DNA of 64,000 bases from Flagellimonas myxillae (GTDB lineage Bacteria; Bacteroidota; Bacteroidia; Flavobacteriales; Flavobacteriaceae): contig NZ_JAMFLY010000001.1 of assembly GCF_023502235.1 (NCBI RefSeq), forward strand, positions 434,001-498,000. The letters are read 5' to 3'. The translations under genes were made by a program, and so were the position numbers. Positions 43,211-51,231 of this stretch are shown piece after piece (the stretch's first letter is position 1; every line of letters starts with the position of its first letter). A model generated the notes under the pieces. That model saw only the letters and a list, made by a program, of their open reading frames with translations, was not told the origin of the DNA and made no database searches.

Positions 43211-44627
43211 CGTTTTCCTGATGTTGTTGGTGGGGTTGACCGCTAGGGCCCAGCAGAATACCAAAACCTACAAGGAGACTTTTAATGTGGGCGATGAAAC
43301 GGTGTTGGATATCGATACCCGGCATGCCGATATTGAATTTGAAACTTGGGACAAGCAAGAGGTGGAAATCACTGCGGTGGTCGAATTGGATGGGGCCACC
43401 AATGACGAAGCCAAGGAGTACTTTGAAAAGGATGCAGTCCAAATTATAGGGAACAGCAAGGAAATCCAGGTGAAGACCCGAGGACAAAATTTCGGGGTTT
43501 TTGCACCAGGGAATATGGACTTTGGAAGTTTTAACATTGTGGTTCCCGATGCGCCCATGGTGGAACCCATATTTGGACACTTGGAAATTCCGGAAATCCC
43601 CGAAGTATTTGTGTTGCCCGAATTACCTCCATTGCCCCCTGTTCCGTTTACGGACTTTGATTATGACGCCTATAAAAAAGATGGGGACAAGTATTTAAAG
43701 GAATGGAAAAAATCGTTTGACAAAAGTTTCAACAAAGACTATCAAAAGAAGTTGGAAGCATGGAGCGAGCGCATAAAGGAAGTGTCGGAGGCGCGAAATC
43801 GAGAACGCGAGGCAATTGCCGAAGAACGCAAAGCATACAGGGAAGAGGCCCGCGCAGTTCGTGAGGAAGCCCGGGCACAACGCGAAGAAGCCCGTGCCGA
43901 AGTGCGGGAACAAAGGGAGAGGCTTAAAAACAAGATTGTCCAAAGCAAAACCTTAAGTATCCATAGTGGTGACGACTCCAATATATTTTATTTTTCCTCT
44001 GATGGGGAACATAAGGAGTACAAAGTAAAAAAGCGCATCAAAATTAAAATGCCGAAGTCCGTTAAGTTGAAAATGAACGTGAGGCATGGGGAAGTAAAAC
44101 TTTCTGCCAATACCAAAAACATAAAAGCAAGCTTGTCTCACGCAAGCTTGCTTGCTTCCACAATAGATGGGGACATGACCGATATCAGGGCTTCGTATAG
44201 CCCGGTGGTGGTGCAAAAATGGAATTATGGCCGGTTAAAGACCGATTTTTCAGAGAAAGTTGACCTAAAAGAGGTTCAGGAACTGCGATTGAACGCGGTG
44301 TCCTCACAGGTTACCATAGACAAACTGGTAAGCAAAGTTTATGTGACCAACAATCTTGGTGCCGTTCAAATAAACACGGTTGCAGATAGTTTCTCCAATA
44401 TTGATATCACAGTTGAGAATGGGGAGGTGGACTTTGCTATTCCCTCGGTGCCTTTTACCATTTATGTGAACGAGACCACTTCAGATTTTGAATATCCGGA
44501 TGTTTTGGCCATGGATAGTTCCGAGAATTATAACACCACCGTACACAAAGGATATCACATCAACAATAAGGCAGACAAGTCCATCAATATCAATTCCAAA
44601 TACAGCGAAGTGGTTCTTAAGGAATAG
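43182..44627 (+). CDS. exported DUF4097-like beta-rich protein with REEARA heptads
   Basis: 481 residues. Signal peptide to about 23 (ARAQ). A beta-rich domain with ADIEFETWDKQEVEI lies at about 45-110, and a proline-rich stretch at 125-155. A charged coiled coil at about 185-255 holds three near-perfect REEARAx heptads (220-240). A second beta-helix-like domain follows (about 265-481). Such repetitive outer-surface or periplasmic sensors often follow sigma/anti-sigma pairs in flavobacteria. The overlap with the anti-sigma gene supports one operon. Function unknown. Confidence 0.7.
   Translation: MNRNNQILFSVFLMLLVGLTARAQQNTKTYKETFNVGDETVLDIDTRHADIEFETWDKQEVEITAVVELDGATNDEAKEYFEKDAVQIIGNSKEIQVKTRGQNFGVFAPGNMDFGSFNIVVPDAPMVEPIFGHLEIPEIPEVFVLPELPPLPPVPFTDFDYDAYKKDGDKYLKEWKKSFDKSFNKDYQKKLEAWSERIKEVSEARNREREAIAEERKAYREEARAVREEARAQREEARAEVREQRERLKNKIVQSKTLSIHSGDDSNIFYFSSDGEHKEYKVKKRIKIKMPKSVKLKMNVRHGEVKLSANTKNIKASLSHASLLASTIDGDMTDIRASYSPVVVQKWNYGRLKTDFSEKVDLKEVQELRLNAVSSQVTIDKLVSKVYVTNNLGAVQINTVADSFSNIDITVENGEVDFAIPSVPFTIYVNETTSDFEYPDVLAMDSSENYNTTVHKGYHINNKADKSININSKYSEVVLKE
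44125..44153 (+). other. hairpin inside the DUF4097-like gene
   Basis: Perfect 11-base inverted repeat AAGCAAGCTTG / CAAGCTTGCTT with a 7-base loop, within coding sequence (protein KASLSHASLLAS). A stable stem in the mRNA here could slow ribosomes or mark an RNase site. Confidence 0.4.
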
Positions 44628-44659
44628 GGGAGGTACGAAGCACGGGGTACAATGTACAA

Positions 44660-44850
44660 AGTCCAAATTCCAAGCATCTAACTTCCAGCATCAAGCACCA
44701 AATCCCAAATCCCAAGCTCCGGTTCTAACCGTTTTCAATTTTCCATTTTCCACTTTCCATTGATGTACGGCATCAAGCACCAAATCCCAAATTCCAAGCA
44801 CCAAATACCTAGGGGCAAGTAAACATTTTCAATTTTCCACTTACCATTTT
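44660..44850 (+). repeat. G-poor repeat block downstream of the sigma operon
   Basis: The 245-base gap between two convergent genes is filled with CCAAATCCCAAATCCC, AGCATCAAGCACC and TTTTCCATTTTCC words, G-poor on the plus strand. It shares an exact 19-mer (44662-44680) with the block at 7671, and CATCAAGCACCAAATCCCAA occurs twice within it. No gene is seen in it. Confidence 0.8.
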
Positions 44851-44872
44851 AAAGAACTAGCAAGGTCACGAA

Positions 44873-45547
44873 TCAGTGACTTTCTTCCTTTAGGTAAGAC
44901 TTAAAATTTTCCTTGAACCGGTTTAAGCGGGGAATGGATACATTCCGGATATAGGAGTTGTTCGGATTTCTTTTTTCATAATCCTGATGATATTCCTCGG
45001 CCTTGTAGAACTTTTTAAAGGCCACAACCTGGGTTACAATCGGCCTGCCATAAACTTTGGAATCTTCGAGGGTATCAATGTATTTTTTGATGATTTCCTT
45101 TTGCTCCTTGGTTTTATAAAAGGCAATGGAGCGGTAATGGGGGCCTTTATCGGGTCCTTGGCGGTTTAGCGAAGTTGGGTCGTGGGAACCAAAAAAGACC
45201 TGTACCAACTCTGTAAAACTTATCACTTCGGGATCATAGTACACTTCTACGGCCTCAGCATGTCGCGTTCTGCCGTAAGCGACCTGTTCATAGGTTGGGT
45301 TCTTTTCTGGTCCTCCCGAATAGCCCGAATACACTTCGGCCACACCTTTTACACTTTCAAAAATGGCTTCCACACACCAAAAGCAACCGCTGGCAAAATA
45401 TGCGGTTTCATAGTTTTGAAGATCTTGGGCCTTCATAGGCTCCACTTCTATAGTTTCAGGTTGAAAAGCAACCACTTTTTCTTCTGTGGTCTTGGGTTTG
45501 CAGGCTGTGGAGGCGATAAAAAGCAGTGCGAAAAGTACGGTTCTCAT
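44873..45547 (-). CDS. msrA: peptide methionine sulfoxide reductase A, lipoprotein
   Basis: 224 residues with a lipobox cysteine at C16 (STAC), so probably membrane-anchored in the periplasm. The catalytic motif GCFWC (54-58) has the reactive C55. YSGGPEKNPTYEQV and HDPTSLNRQGPDKGPHYRS are the conserved substrate regions. It reduces S-methionine sulfoxide in exported proteins. Confidence 0.95.
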   Translation of the reverse strand: MRTVLFALLFIASTACKPKTTEEKVVAFQPETIEVEPMKAQDLQNYETAYFASGCFWCVEAIFESVKGVAEVYSGYSGGPEKNPTYEQVAYGRTRHAEAVEVYYDPEVISFTELVQVFFGSHDPTSLNRQGPDKGPHYRSIAFYKTKEQKEIIKKYIDTLEDSKVYGRPIVTQVVAFKKFYKAEEYHQDYEKRNPNNSYIRNVSIPRLNRFKENFKSYLKEESH

Positions 45548-45624
45548 TGTTGTAGACTTAAATTTTCCTGTTTGGTCGTCCTGGAATGGGATGCATTACG
45601 GACTTGATCCTAGATTTCCTATAG

Positions 45625-46308
45625 TTAAATGGAAATGCTCTGTCCCACTTCCAGCAAAATCAACTCCTTACCCCTGTCCTTAAAATAGGTGGTAGCAGCT
45701 TCCTTATCCAGTTTAATGGGAGGAAAAGTATCATAATGGCAGCCCAAAACCCTGTTGCATTCTACAAAATCACTGGCAATAGCGGCATCTTCATAGCCCA
45801 TGGTAAAATTGTCCCCAATAGGCATAATGGCCAAATCGATGGTCGGAGAGGTTAGGGGAATCAGCTTCATATCCATGGTAAGAGCGGTATCACCCGCAAT
45901 GTATACACTTTTAGACCCGGCGGTGACCACAAAGCCACCTGGATTTCCTCCATAGGAGCCATCTGGAAGTACACTGGAATGTATGGCATTCACATATTTA
46001 AGGGTGCCAAAATCCAATTTATACTTACCACCATGGTTCATCGGATGCCCGTTGATTCCCTTTGCGCCGAACCACTGCACAATTTCGTAATTGGAGATTA
46101 GCAGGGCATTGGGGTTGTTTTTAGCGATTGCTTCCACGTCCAAGACATGATCTTGGTGCCCATGAGTCAATAAAATGTAATCGACTTGGATCGCATCCAA
46201 ATCGATATGCCCAGCAAGTTCGTTGCCGCTAATAAATGGATCCACAATGATTTTGGTGTTATCGATTTCCATGAGGATCGTAGCATGGCCAAGAAATGTG
46301 ATTTTCAT
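45625..46308 (-). CDS. metallo-hydrolase of the UPF0173 family
   Basis: 227 residues. Metallo-beta-lactamase fold with LTHGHQDHVLDVEAI carrying the H-x-H-x-D-H set, then HPMNHGG and AGDTALTMDM. UPF0173 members bind two zinc ions; their substrate is unknown. Cytoplasmic by lack of a signal. Divergent from a small secreted protein across a 327-base gap filled with repeated motifs. Confidence 0.9.
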   Translation of the reverse strand: MKITFLGHATILMEIDNTKIIVDPFISGNELAGHIDLDAIQVDYILLTHGHQDHVLDVEAIAKNNPNALLISNYEIVQWFGAKGINGHPMNHGGKYKLDFGTLKYVNAIHSSVLPDGSYGGNPGGFVVTAGSKSVYIAGDTALTMDMKLIPLTSPTIDLAIMPIGDNFTMGYEDAAIASDFVECNRVLGCHYDTFPPIKLDKEAATTYFKDRGKELILLEVGQSISI

Positions 46309-46400
46309 ATTGGAAGATTTAAGAAATAAGGATTAAGGTTCATGAATTGCTCCTGAAATTATGAAATAAACGGCATTGACCCAAAACTTCTGTCCGACGA

Positions 46401-46581
46401 TTTCATCGAAAAACCAGATGAAATGCATGGTCTGAATCAATTGATATTACTGGGAATATCGATGAAATGCACAAGCTATCGGCAGCCTGTTTTTTTACAT
46501 AAAATCTTTCATCGAGGATAAAATACACTTCAGCCGAAAAAAGTTCCATCACCGAAAAAAAATGGGGGTTAAGCGATGAAA
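46401..46581. promoter_or_regulatory. array of CGATGAAA motifs in both orientations
   Basis: Within a 327-base gap (46309-46635) the 8-mer CGATGAAA or its complement TTTCATCG occurs exactly at 46401-46408 (-), 46460-46467 (+), 46507-46514 (-) and 46574-46581 (+), with AGATGAAA at 46416-46423. GATGAAATGCA repeats exactly at 46417 and 46461, 44 bases apart. This looks like a cluster of binding sites for a regulator of one or both flanking genes. Nothing else is evident in the gap. Confidence 0.5.
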
Positions 46582-46635
46582 ATCTAGCCCGGGTTGACCC
46601 CAAGGTAACTTTACCATGTAAAAATAACCCAAGTC

Positions 46636-46872
46636 ATGAAAGCAATTTTAACCCTTATCGCAATCGTCTTCTTCGGAACTCTAGCAATGGCACAAAACGT
46701 ATCTAAGGAAGTAAAAGTAGAAACCACTACTGTAGGTGTGGAATTGAACATTGAGGTTCAGAACGAGACTGAAAAGGAAACTGAAGTAGCGAGATTGTAC
46801 ATGTTCAAAAACTCTAGGATTAAAAAAGCACTTTCTTTCAGAACAAAAAGAAACAAGTCTAAATTGGCCTAA
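46636..46872 (+). CDS. small secreted protein, unknown family
   Basis: 78 residues with a clean signal peptide (cleavage near AMAQ, 20). The mature 58 residues have an acidic first half (TVGVELNIEVQNETEKETEV) and a very basic end (RIKKALSFRTKRNKSKLA). I do not recognise it. The next microprotein begins 2 bases after its stop, and the motif array lies upstream. Confidence 0.65.
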   Translation: MKAILTLIAIVFFGTLAMAQNVSKEVKVETTTVGVELNIEVQNETEKETEVARLYMFKNSRIKKALSFRTKRNKSKLA

Positions 46873-46874
46873 TC

Positions 46875-47000
46875 ATGATATTGGAAATCGCAATACCTTT
46901 TACCTTGTTCTTAAGTCTGGCCTTTGTAGTTGCGTCCTTGGTATTCTCCTTGCGCAAAAAAAGACCTGTACCCAAAGCCAAAAACGCTTCATCGGATTAA
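46875..47000 (+). CDS. 41-residue single-helix membrane protein
   Basis: ATG at 46875 to TAA at 47000. One hydrophobic helix (about 5-26, IAIPFTLFLSLAFVVASLVF) followed by a basic tail (LRKKRPVPKAKNASSD). It begins 2 bases after the secreted protein's stop, so is probably translated from the same transcript. It aligns with the second microprotein at 47084: IP..LF.SL.FV.A....SLR in both. Confidence 0.6.
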   Translation: MILEIAIPFTLFLSLAFVVASLVFSLRKKRPVPKAKNASSD

Positions 47001-47083
47001 ATCGCAACAGACCGATTATAAATCCAATACACCTTTACATTCCCCTATTTTAGTAAATAGCTAATCAACAAATCCCACGCATT

Positions 47084-47191
47084 ATGGATATTATTCTAAT
47101 CCCGGTTGCTTTATTTTGTAGTTTAATTTTTGTTTCTGCTGCTGTACTGTTGTCTTTACGTCTTGCAAAAGCGCCTTCGCGTCGTAAATAA
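47084..47191 (+). CDS. 35-residue membrane microprotein, antisense to the amidohydrolase end
   Basis: ATG at 47084 to TAA at 47191. One helix (about 3-26, IILIPVALFCSLIFVSAAVLLS) and a basic tail (LRLAKAPSRRK). Its similarity to the 41-residue product just upstream (IP, LF, SL, FV, SLR in register) argues it is a real paralogue. It overlaps 101 bases of the amidohydrolase gene on the other strand. Confidence 0.5.
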   Translation: MDIILIPVALFCSLIFVSAAVLLSLRLAKAPSRRK

Positions 47192-48668
47192 TGCCATCTT
47201 TTATGGTGTAGGTTACTCCACCAACCCGTACAACTTTGTTATCCTCGGTAAGTCTAATGGCTCCTGTGCCATATAGTACTTTCAGGTTTTTGAGTGGATT
47301 TTCCCCTACGATCACAAAATCTGCCAATTTTCCTACCTCCACCGTACCAATCCTATCGGCCATACCCAAAGCTTCCGCACCATTTAAGGTTGAGGAACGA
47401 ATTACCTCCAAGGGATGAAAGCCGGCTTCACGCAACAATTCCATTTCTCGGATGTACGCAAATCCATATAATTGAAAGATAAAACCGGAATCTGAACCCG
47501 TGGTCACCCTTCCACCGCGATTTTTGTATTCGTTTACGAATGTCATCCAGAGCTTGTAGTTTTCCCTCCAAGCAACCTCTTGTTCCGTTCCCCAGTCGTG
47601 CCAATACGAACCGTGGGATATTTTACTGGGTTGGTAGAAGTCCCAAAGTGTCGGTAAGGTATACACTTCATGCCATTCTGCTCTTCTGGCCCTATGGAGG
47701 TCCCTACTGGCCTCATAAATGTTTAATGTGGGGTCTAGGGTGAAATCCAAGGAGATGAGTTCATCCATTACCTTGTTCCAATGCTCGGAATAGGGTTTTG
47801 CTGCTTGTTTCCACAGTTTGCCAGCTTCCTCAAAGCGGTGCTGCTCGTTTTGGTAATTGTACTCTAAGGGATAGTCCTGTACAGTTCTGTCCTCGAACAG
47901 CGCCTCTGGAAGTCCATACCAATGTTCCATACTTGTAAGTCCAGCTCTTGCAGAGTGCAATACATTCCAACGGGCCACATCCAATTGGGCATGATGGCAG
48001 GCTGAGCGCAAACCCAATTTCTTATTTTCGTCCAATGCTGCCGCCATTATTTCAGGAGGGGCACCAAAAAATTTGATACCGTCAGCACCTCGCTGTGCAT
48101 TGGCCCGTACCCATTTTCGCGCCTGCTCGGCCGTACTGATGGGAGCATCGTTAAGGGGGTTGAAGTTGCCCGACTTTTGCCCAAATGCGGTGTAAGCTTG
48201 AATTCTGGGAGCAATTATTTCGTTTTTCTCACTTTTTCGTTTCAAATCCAAGGTCCAATCGACCCCTCTTCCAGCTGGTTCTCGTACTGTGGTAATACCA
48301 TGGGCCATCCACAATTTGAAGACATAGTCCGAATCTGCACCTTGTGCAACCCCGCCTATATGGCCGTGCATATCCACAAACCCTGGCAAAAGAAACATTC
48401 CTGTGCAGTCAAGTTCCTTTCCGCCCGACTTTAATTGGGGTCTTTTGCTTTCGTCAATCTTGACTCCAGGATAGCCTACTACCTGAATGTTGACAATTTT
48501 GTTGTTTTCGACCACGATATCTACGGGCCCCCTGGGAGGTGCACCGTTACCATTGATCAAAGTGACCCCTCGTATGATCAGCTGCGAAAAAGGTCCTTCG
48601 CTAAGATTGTCTTGTGCGCAAACCAAGAGTCCGTTAAAAAGAATCAATAAGGAAAGTAATTTTTTCAT
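47091..48668 (-). CDS. exported amidohydrolase-family protein
   Basis: 525 residues from the ATG at 48668; the upstream frame would overlap the peptidase stop. Signal peptide to about 19 (VCAQ). The metal-binding DMHGHIGG, SACHHAQLDVARWNVLHSARAG and TTGSDSGF segments are those of the urease/imidazolonepropionase-type superfamily. Likely a periplasmic cyclic-amide or dipeptide hydrolase. It is 7 bases after the M14 peptidase gene, so an operon. The last 34 codons are antisense to the microprotein. Confidence 0.87.
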   Translation of the reverse strand: MKKLLSLLILFNGLLVCAQDNLSEGPFSQLIIRGVTLINGNGAPPRGPVDIVVENNKIVNIQVVGYPGVKIDESKRPQLKSGGKELDCTGMFLLPGFVDMHGHIGGVAQGADSDYVFKLWMAHGITTVREPAGRGVDWTLDLKRKSEKNEIIAPRIQAYTAFGQKSGNFNPLNDAPISTAEQARKWVRANAQRGADGIKFFGAPPEIMAAALDENKKLGLRSACHHAQLDVARWNVLHSARAGLTSMEHWYGLPEALFEDRTVQDYPLEYNYQNEQHRFEEAGKLWKQAAKPYSEHWNKVMDELISLDFTLDPTLNIYEASRDLHRARRAEWHEVYTLPTLWDFYQPSKISHGSYWHDWGTEQEVAWRENYKLWMTFVNEYKNRGGRVTTGSDSGFIFQLYGFAYIREMELLREAGFHPLEVIRSSTLNGAEALGMADRIGTVEVGKLADFVIVGENPLKNLKVLYGTGAIRLTEDNKVVRVGGVTYTIKDGIIYDAKALLQDVKTTVQQQKQKLNYKIKQPGLE

Positions 48669-48675
48669 AGTGTTC

Positions 48676-51189
48676 TTATTCTGGAATTTCAATTTTGTCT
48701 CCTAAAAACAATGCATTCAGGAACAGTCGGTTGGTACCATACCAGGATCCCCTAAAATTTGGATTATCAGCAAAAAGGACCACCCTTCCCCCTCCAACTT
48801 TACTTACGATAAGTGAGGCCGAAGGTTTTAGGAAATCTTCCATGTTTTTCTTGGTGATAAACCCATCGATATGGGGGTCTTTGGCATATTTGGCCACTGT
48901 TGCGTATTCATTTTTGCTTGGGGCCAACCAAACCGAATTGTTCTTGTATACCGGGATGGAGGTATCGTGATACCCAAAGGCTAGGGGGTGGGTAATGTCC
49001 AGGTCGACCTTAAAAATGGCACCACCTACGCTTTCCTTGCCCAAGTTTTCGGGGGCATCCACATAGGGTTTTCTAACCACCGATTTAGTAGAATCCTCTT
49101 CTTTTTTGGTCAACGCCTCCTTGACCAGTTTCTTTTCAATGGCCCATTGGGTAGCAGTTCCTATGGTAACAAGCGTATTGCCTCGGCTTACCCAGTTCTT
49201 TATTTTCTCCTGTTGCTTTTTGGTAAAATTGTAATTGCCCGATACCATGACCAAGGTGTTGTATTTGTCAAGGTCCGCCCTCCCAAAGTTTCGCATCGGA
49301 ATCTTGGTTATTGGCATGTGCACCCGGGTGTCCAACAAATGCCAGACCTCTCCGGCGTCGTAGGAACGCACCCCATCTCCAATAAGCAATGCGGCCTTGG
49401 GTTTGGTTAAGGGCTCCACATATCGACTACCAAGGTCAATGCCCTGGGCATTGTATCCTGTATGCGCAGCGGAAATGGGTACTTGGAATTTTTCCTGTGC
49501 TTTGGAAACCAGCTTAAAGACTTCATCCGGGTTCTTTTTTTGAAAGCTCACGGCAATCGCCAGAGCCCCGTAATTGAACCTTTTGTTGCCTTTTGTGGTT
49601 TTGGCTGTAAAGGGTTTGAAAGAAGAAGAGACCACCAATCCTTTGGACTGGAGATAATTTAGGGCTGCAACGGCATTGTAATCATCATAATCAATGATGT
49701 ACGCATAATCGGTTTTTACAACTGCCTCCGGATTTACCAAATTATCCGTGGTGGTGATTTGCTCCCCGAGATTTAAGGCGGTCACCGGGTTGTGCTTCAT
49801 ATTGTAAAAGTTGGCCACGGACCAAGCGGACGCATCATAATAAACACTGTCCCGAAACTTTTCATAGGTTTCGAACATGGTCTGTACCATACGATATTGC
49901 GGTTGTCTGGTGGGTACCACAAATTGGTTCCCGGATCGATAGACATCAATTTTATGTAGCAATAATTTGTCTACAAAGGCCTTGACCCTGTTGGGGTCGT
50001 GGTCATCCTTAAAGGAATATCCGCGTATCCGACTTTTGGAAGCATTCCCCAAAGCACTTTTAAAGAATTCTTGCTGGTATTTTCGAAGTTGTGCCTTGTT
50101 CTCCACCGCTGCCTTAACAGTGATAATACTGGACAGATATTGGTTTCTGATGGTAAATGGGAAAGTGATTTCCCCGAAGTCGGTGGTTTGTTTATGGCCC
50201 CTTGAACTGGCCTGTTCGAACAATAGTGCCAATCCACCCTGCAGATCCGGATAGGAGGACCCGTAACCTGGATACGTACCATCAAACACTTCTTTGGTGA
50301 AATAAAAAGAACCGATGCTGTCCAAGGCTTTGGCATAATAATCACCAAAAAGATTGTTGAGGTCGATATAGTTTTCCTTGGGCATGATCGGGTCCCAAGA
50401 GGCATTATCCTTCATAGGCTCAAAGAAATAGGAACTTTGGGTGCCCATTTCATGAAAATCGGTTACCACGTTGGGATACCATTGGTGGTACCAAGTAAGC
50501 TTGCCCCGACTTTCCGGATTGATGCCCAACAACCAATCCCTGTTGAGATCGAACCAATAGTGGTTAGTACGCCCCCTTGGCCAATATTCGTTGTGTTCTG
50601 CATCTTGTGGGTCGGCTACCAAGGGACTTCCTTGGTACATGTTTGCCCATTGGGTATGGCGGTCCCTTCCATCTGGATTTATGGTAGGGTCGATAAAAAT
50701 GACGCCATTATTGATATAGTTAAGGATTTCTGGATTGTTGGAAGCAACAAGGGTATAGGCAGTCAACATGGCTGCCTCTGAACTCGAAGGTTCGTTGCCA
50801 TGAACGTTATATCCCAAATTGATGAAAATGGGAACGTCATTGTAGTTGGTGGGGCTTTGGGAAGGGTCCACAAATTGCAAATGCTGACTTTTGATTTGAT
50901 CCAGATTATTCAGATTTCTTGGCGACGTAACCGTTAGCATAATCAATTTTCTGCCTTCATGGGTTCTCCCGTATTCATAGATGCTCGCCCTATCGGAAGA
51001 TGCTGCAAGTTGGGTGAAATAAGCAACAATAAGATCGTGACGTGTATGATGTTGACCTATGGGATATCCCAGAAATTCTTCGGGGGAAGGGATGTCGGAA
51101 TTAAAAGGATGGTACTTTTTGAAGAAATAGTCTTGTGCTGAAACTGATGTGCCCACAAAAAGGGCCACCAAAAGTAGTTTTTTCAACAT
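48676..51189 (-). CDS. exported M14-family zinc carboxypeptidase
   Basis: 837 residues, signal peptide to about 19 (SVSAQ). Zinc residues H130 and E133 are in NVHGNEPSS, and the third histidine is H246 in TDFHEMGTQ. NPDGR (171-175) and DLNRDW (214-219) bind substrate. A second domain of about 450 residues is of the kind seen in large Bacteroidota M14 proteins. It is followed by the amidohydrolase, suggesting joint peptide degradation in the periplasm or surface. Confidence 0.92.
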   Translation of the reverse strand: MLKKLLLVALFVGTSVSAQDYFFKKYHPFNSDIPSPEEFLGYPIGQHHTRHDLIVAYFTQLAASSDRASIYEYGRTHEGRKLIMLTVTSPRNLNNLDQIKSQHLQFVDPSQSPTNYNDVPIFINLGYNVHGNEPSSSEAAMLTAYTLVASNNPEILNYINNGVIFIDPTINPDGRDRHTQWANMYQGSPLVADPQDAEHNEYWPRGRTNHYWFDLNRDWLLGINPESRGKLTWYHQWYPNVVTDFHEMGTQSSYFFEPMKDNASWDPIMPKENYIDLNNLFGDYYAKALDSIGSFYFTKEVFDGTYPGYGSSYPDLQGGLALLFEQASSRGHKQTTDFGEITFPFTIRNQYLSSIITVKAAVENKAQLRKYQQEFFKSALGNASKSRIRGYSFKDDHDPNRVKAFVDKLLLHKIDVYRSGNQFVVPTRQPQYRMVQTMFETYEKFRDSVYYDASAWSVANFYNMKHNPVTALNLGEQITTTDNLVNPEAVVKTDYAYIIDYDDYNAVAALNYLQSKGLVVSSSFKPFTAKTTKGNKRFNYGALAIAVSFQKKNPDEVFKLVSKAQEKFQVPISAAHTGYNAQGIDLGSRYVEPLTKPKAALLIGDGVRSYDAGEVWHLLDTRVHMPITKIPMRNFGRADLDKYNTLVMVSGNYNFTKKQQEKIKNWVSRGNTLVTIGTATQWAIEKKLVKEALTKKEEDSTKSVVRKPYVDAPENLGKESVGGAIFKVDLDITHPLAFGYHDTSIPVYKNNSVWLAPSKNEYATVAKYAKDPHIDGFITKKNMEDFLKPSASLIVSKVGGGRVVLFADNPNFRGSWYGTNRLFLNALFLGDKIEIPE

Positions 51190-51231
51190 GTTGGGAAGAT
51201 TAAGTTAATCTTCTAAAGATAGAAAAAGGAT

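Noticed and set aside
44660..44850. Small RNA or gene between the convergent genes
   Set aside because: Sequence is fully explained by the repeat words; no promoter or stable fold.
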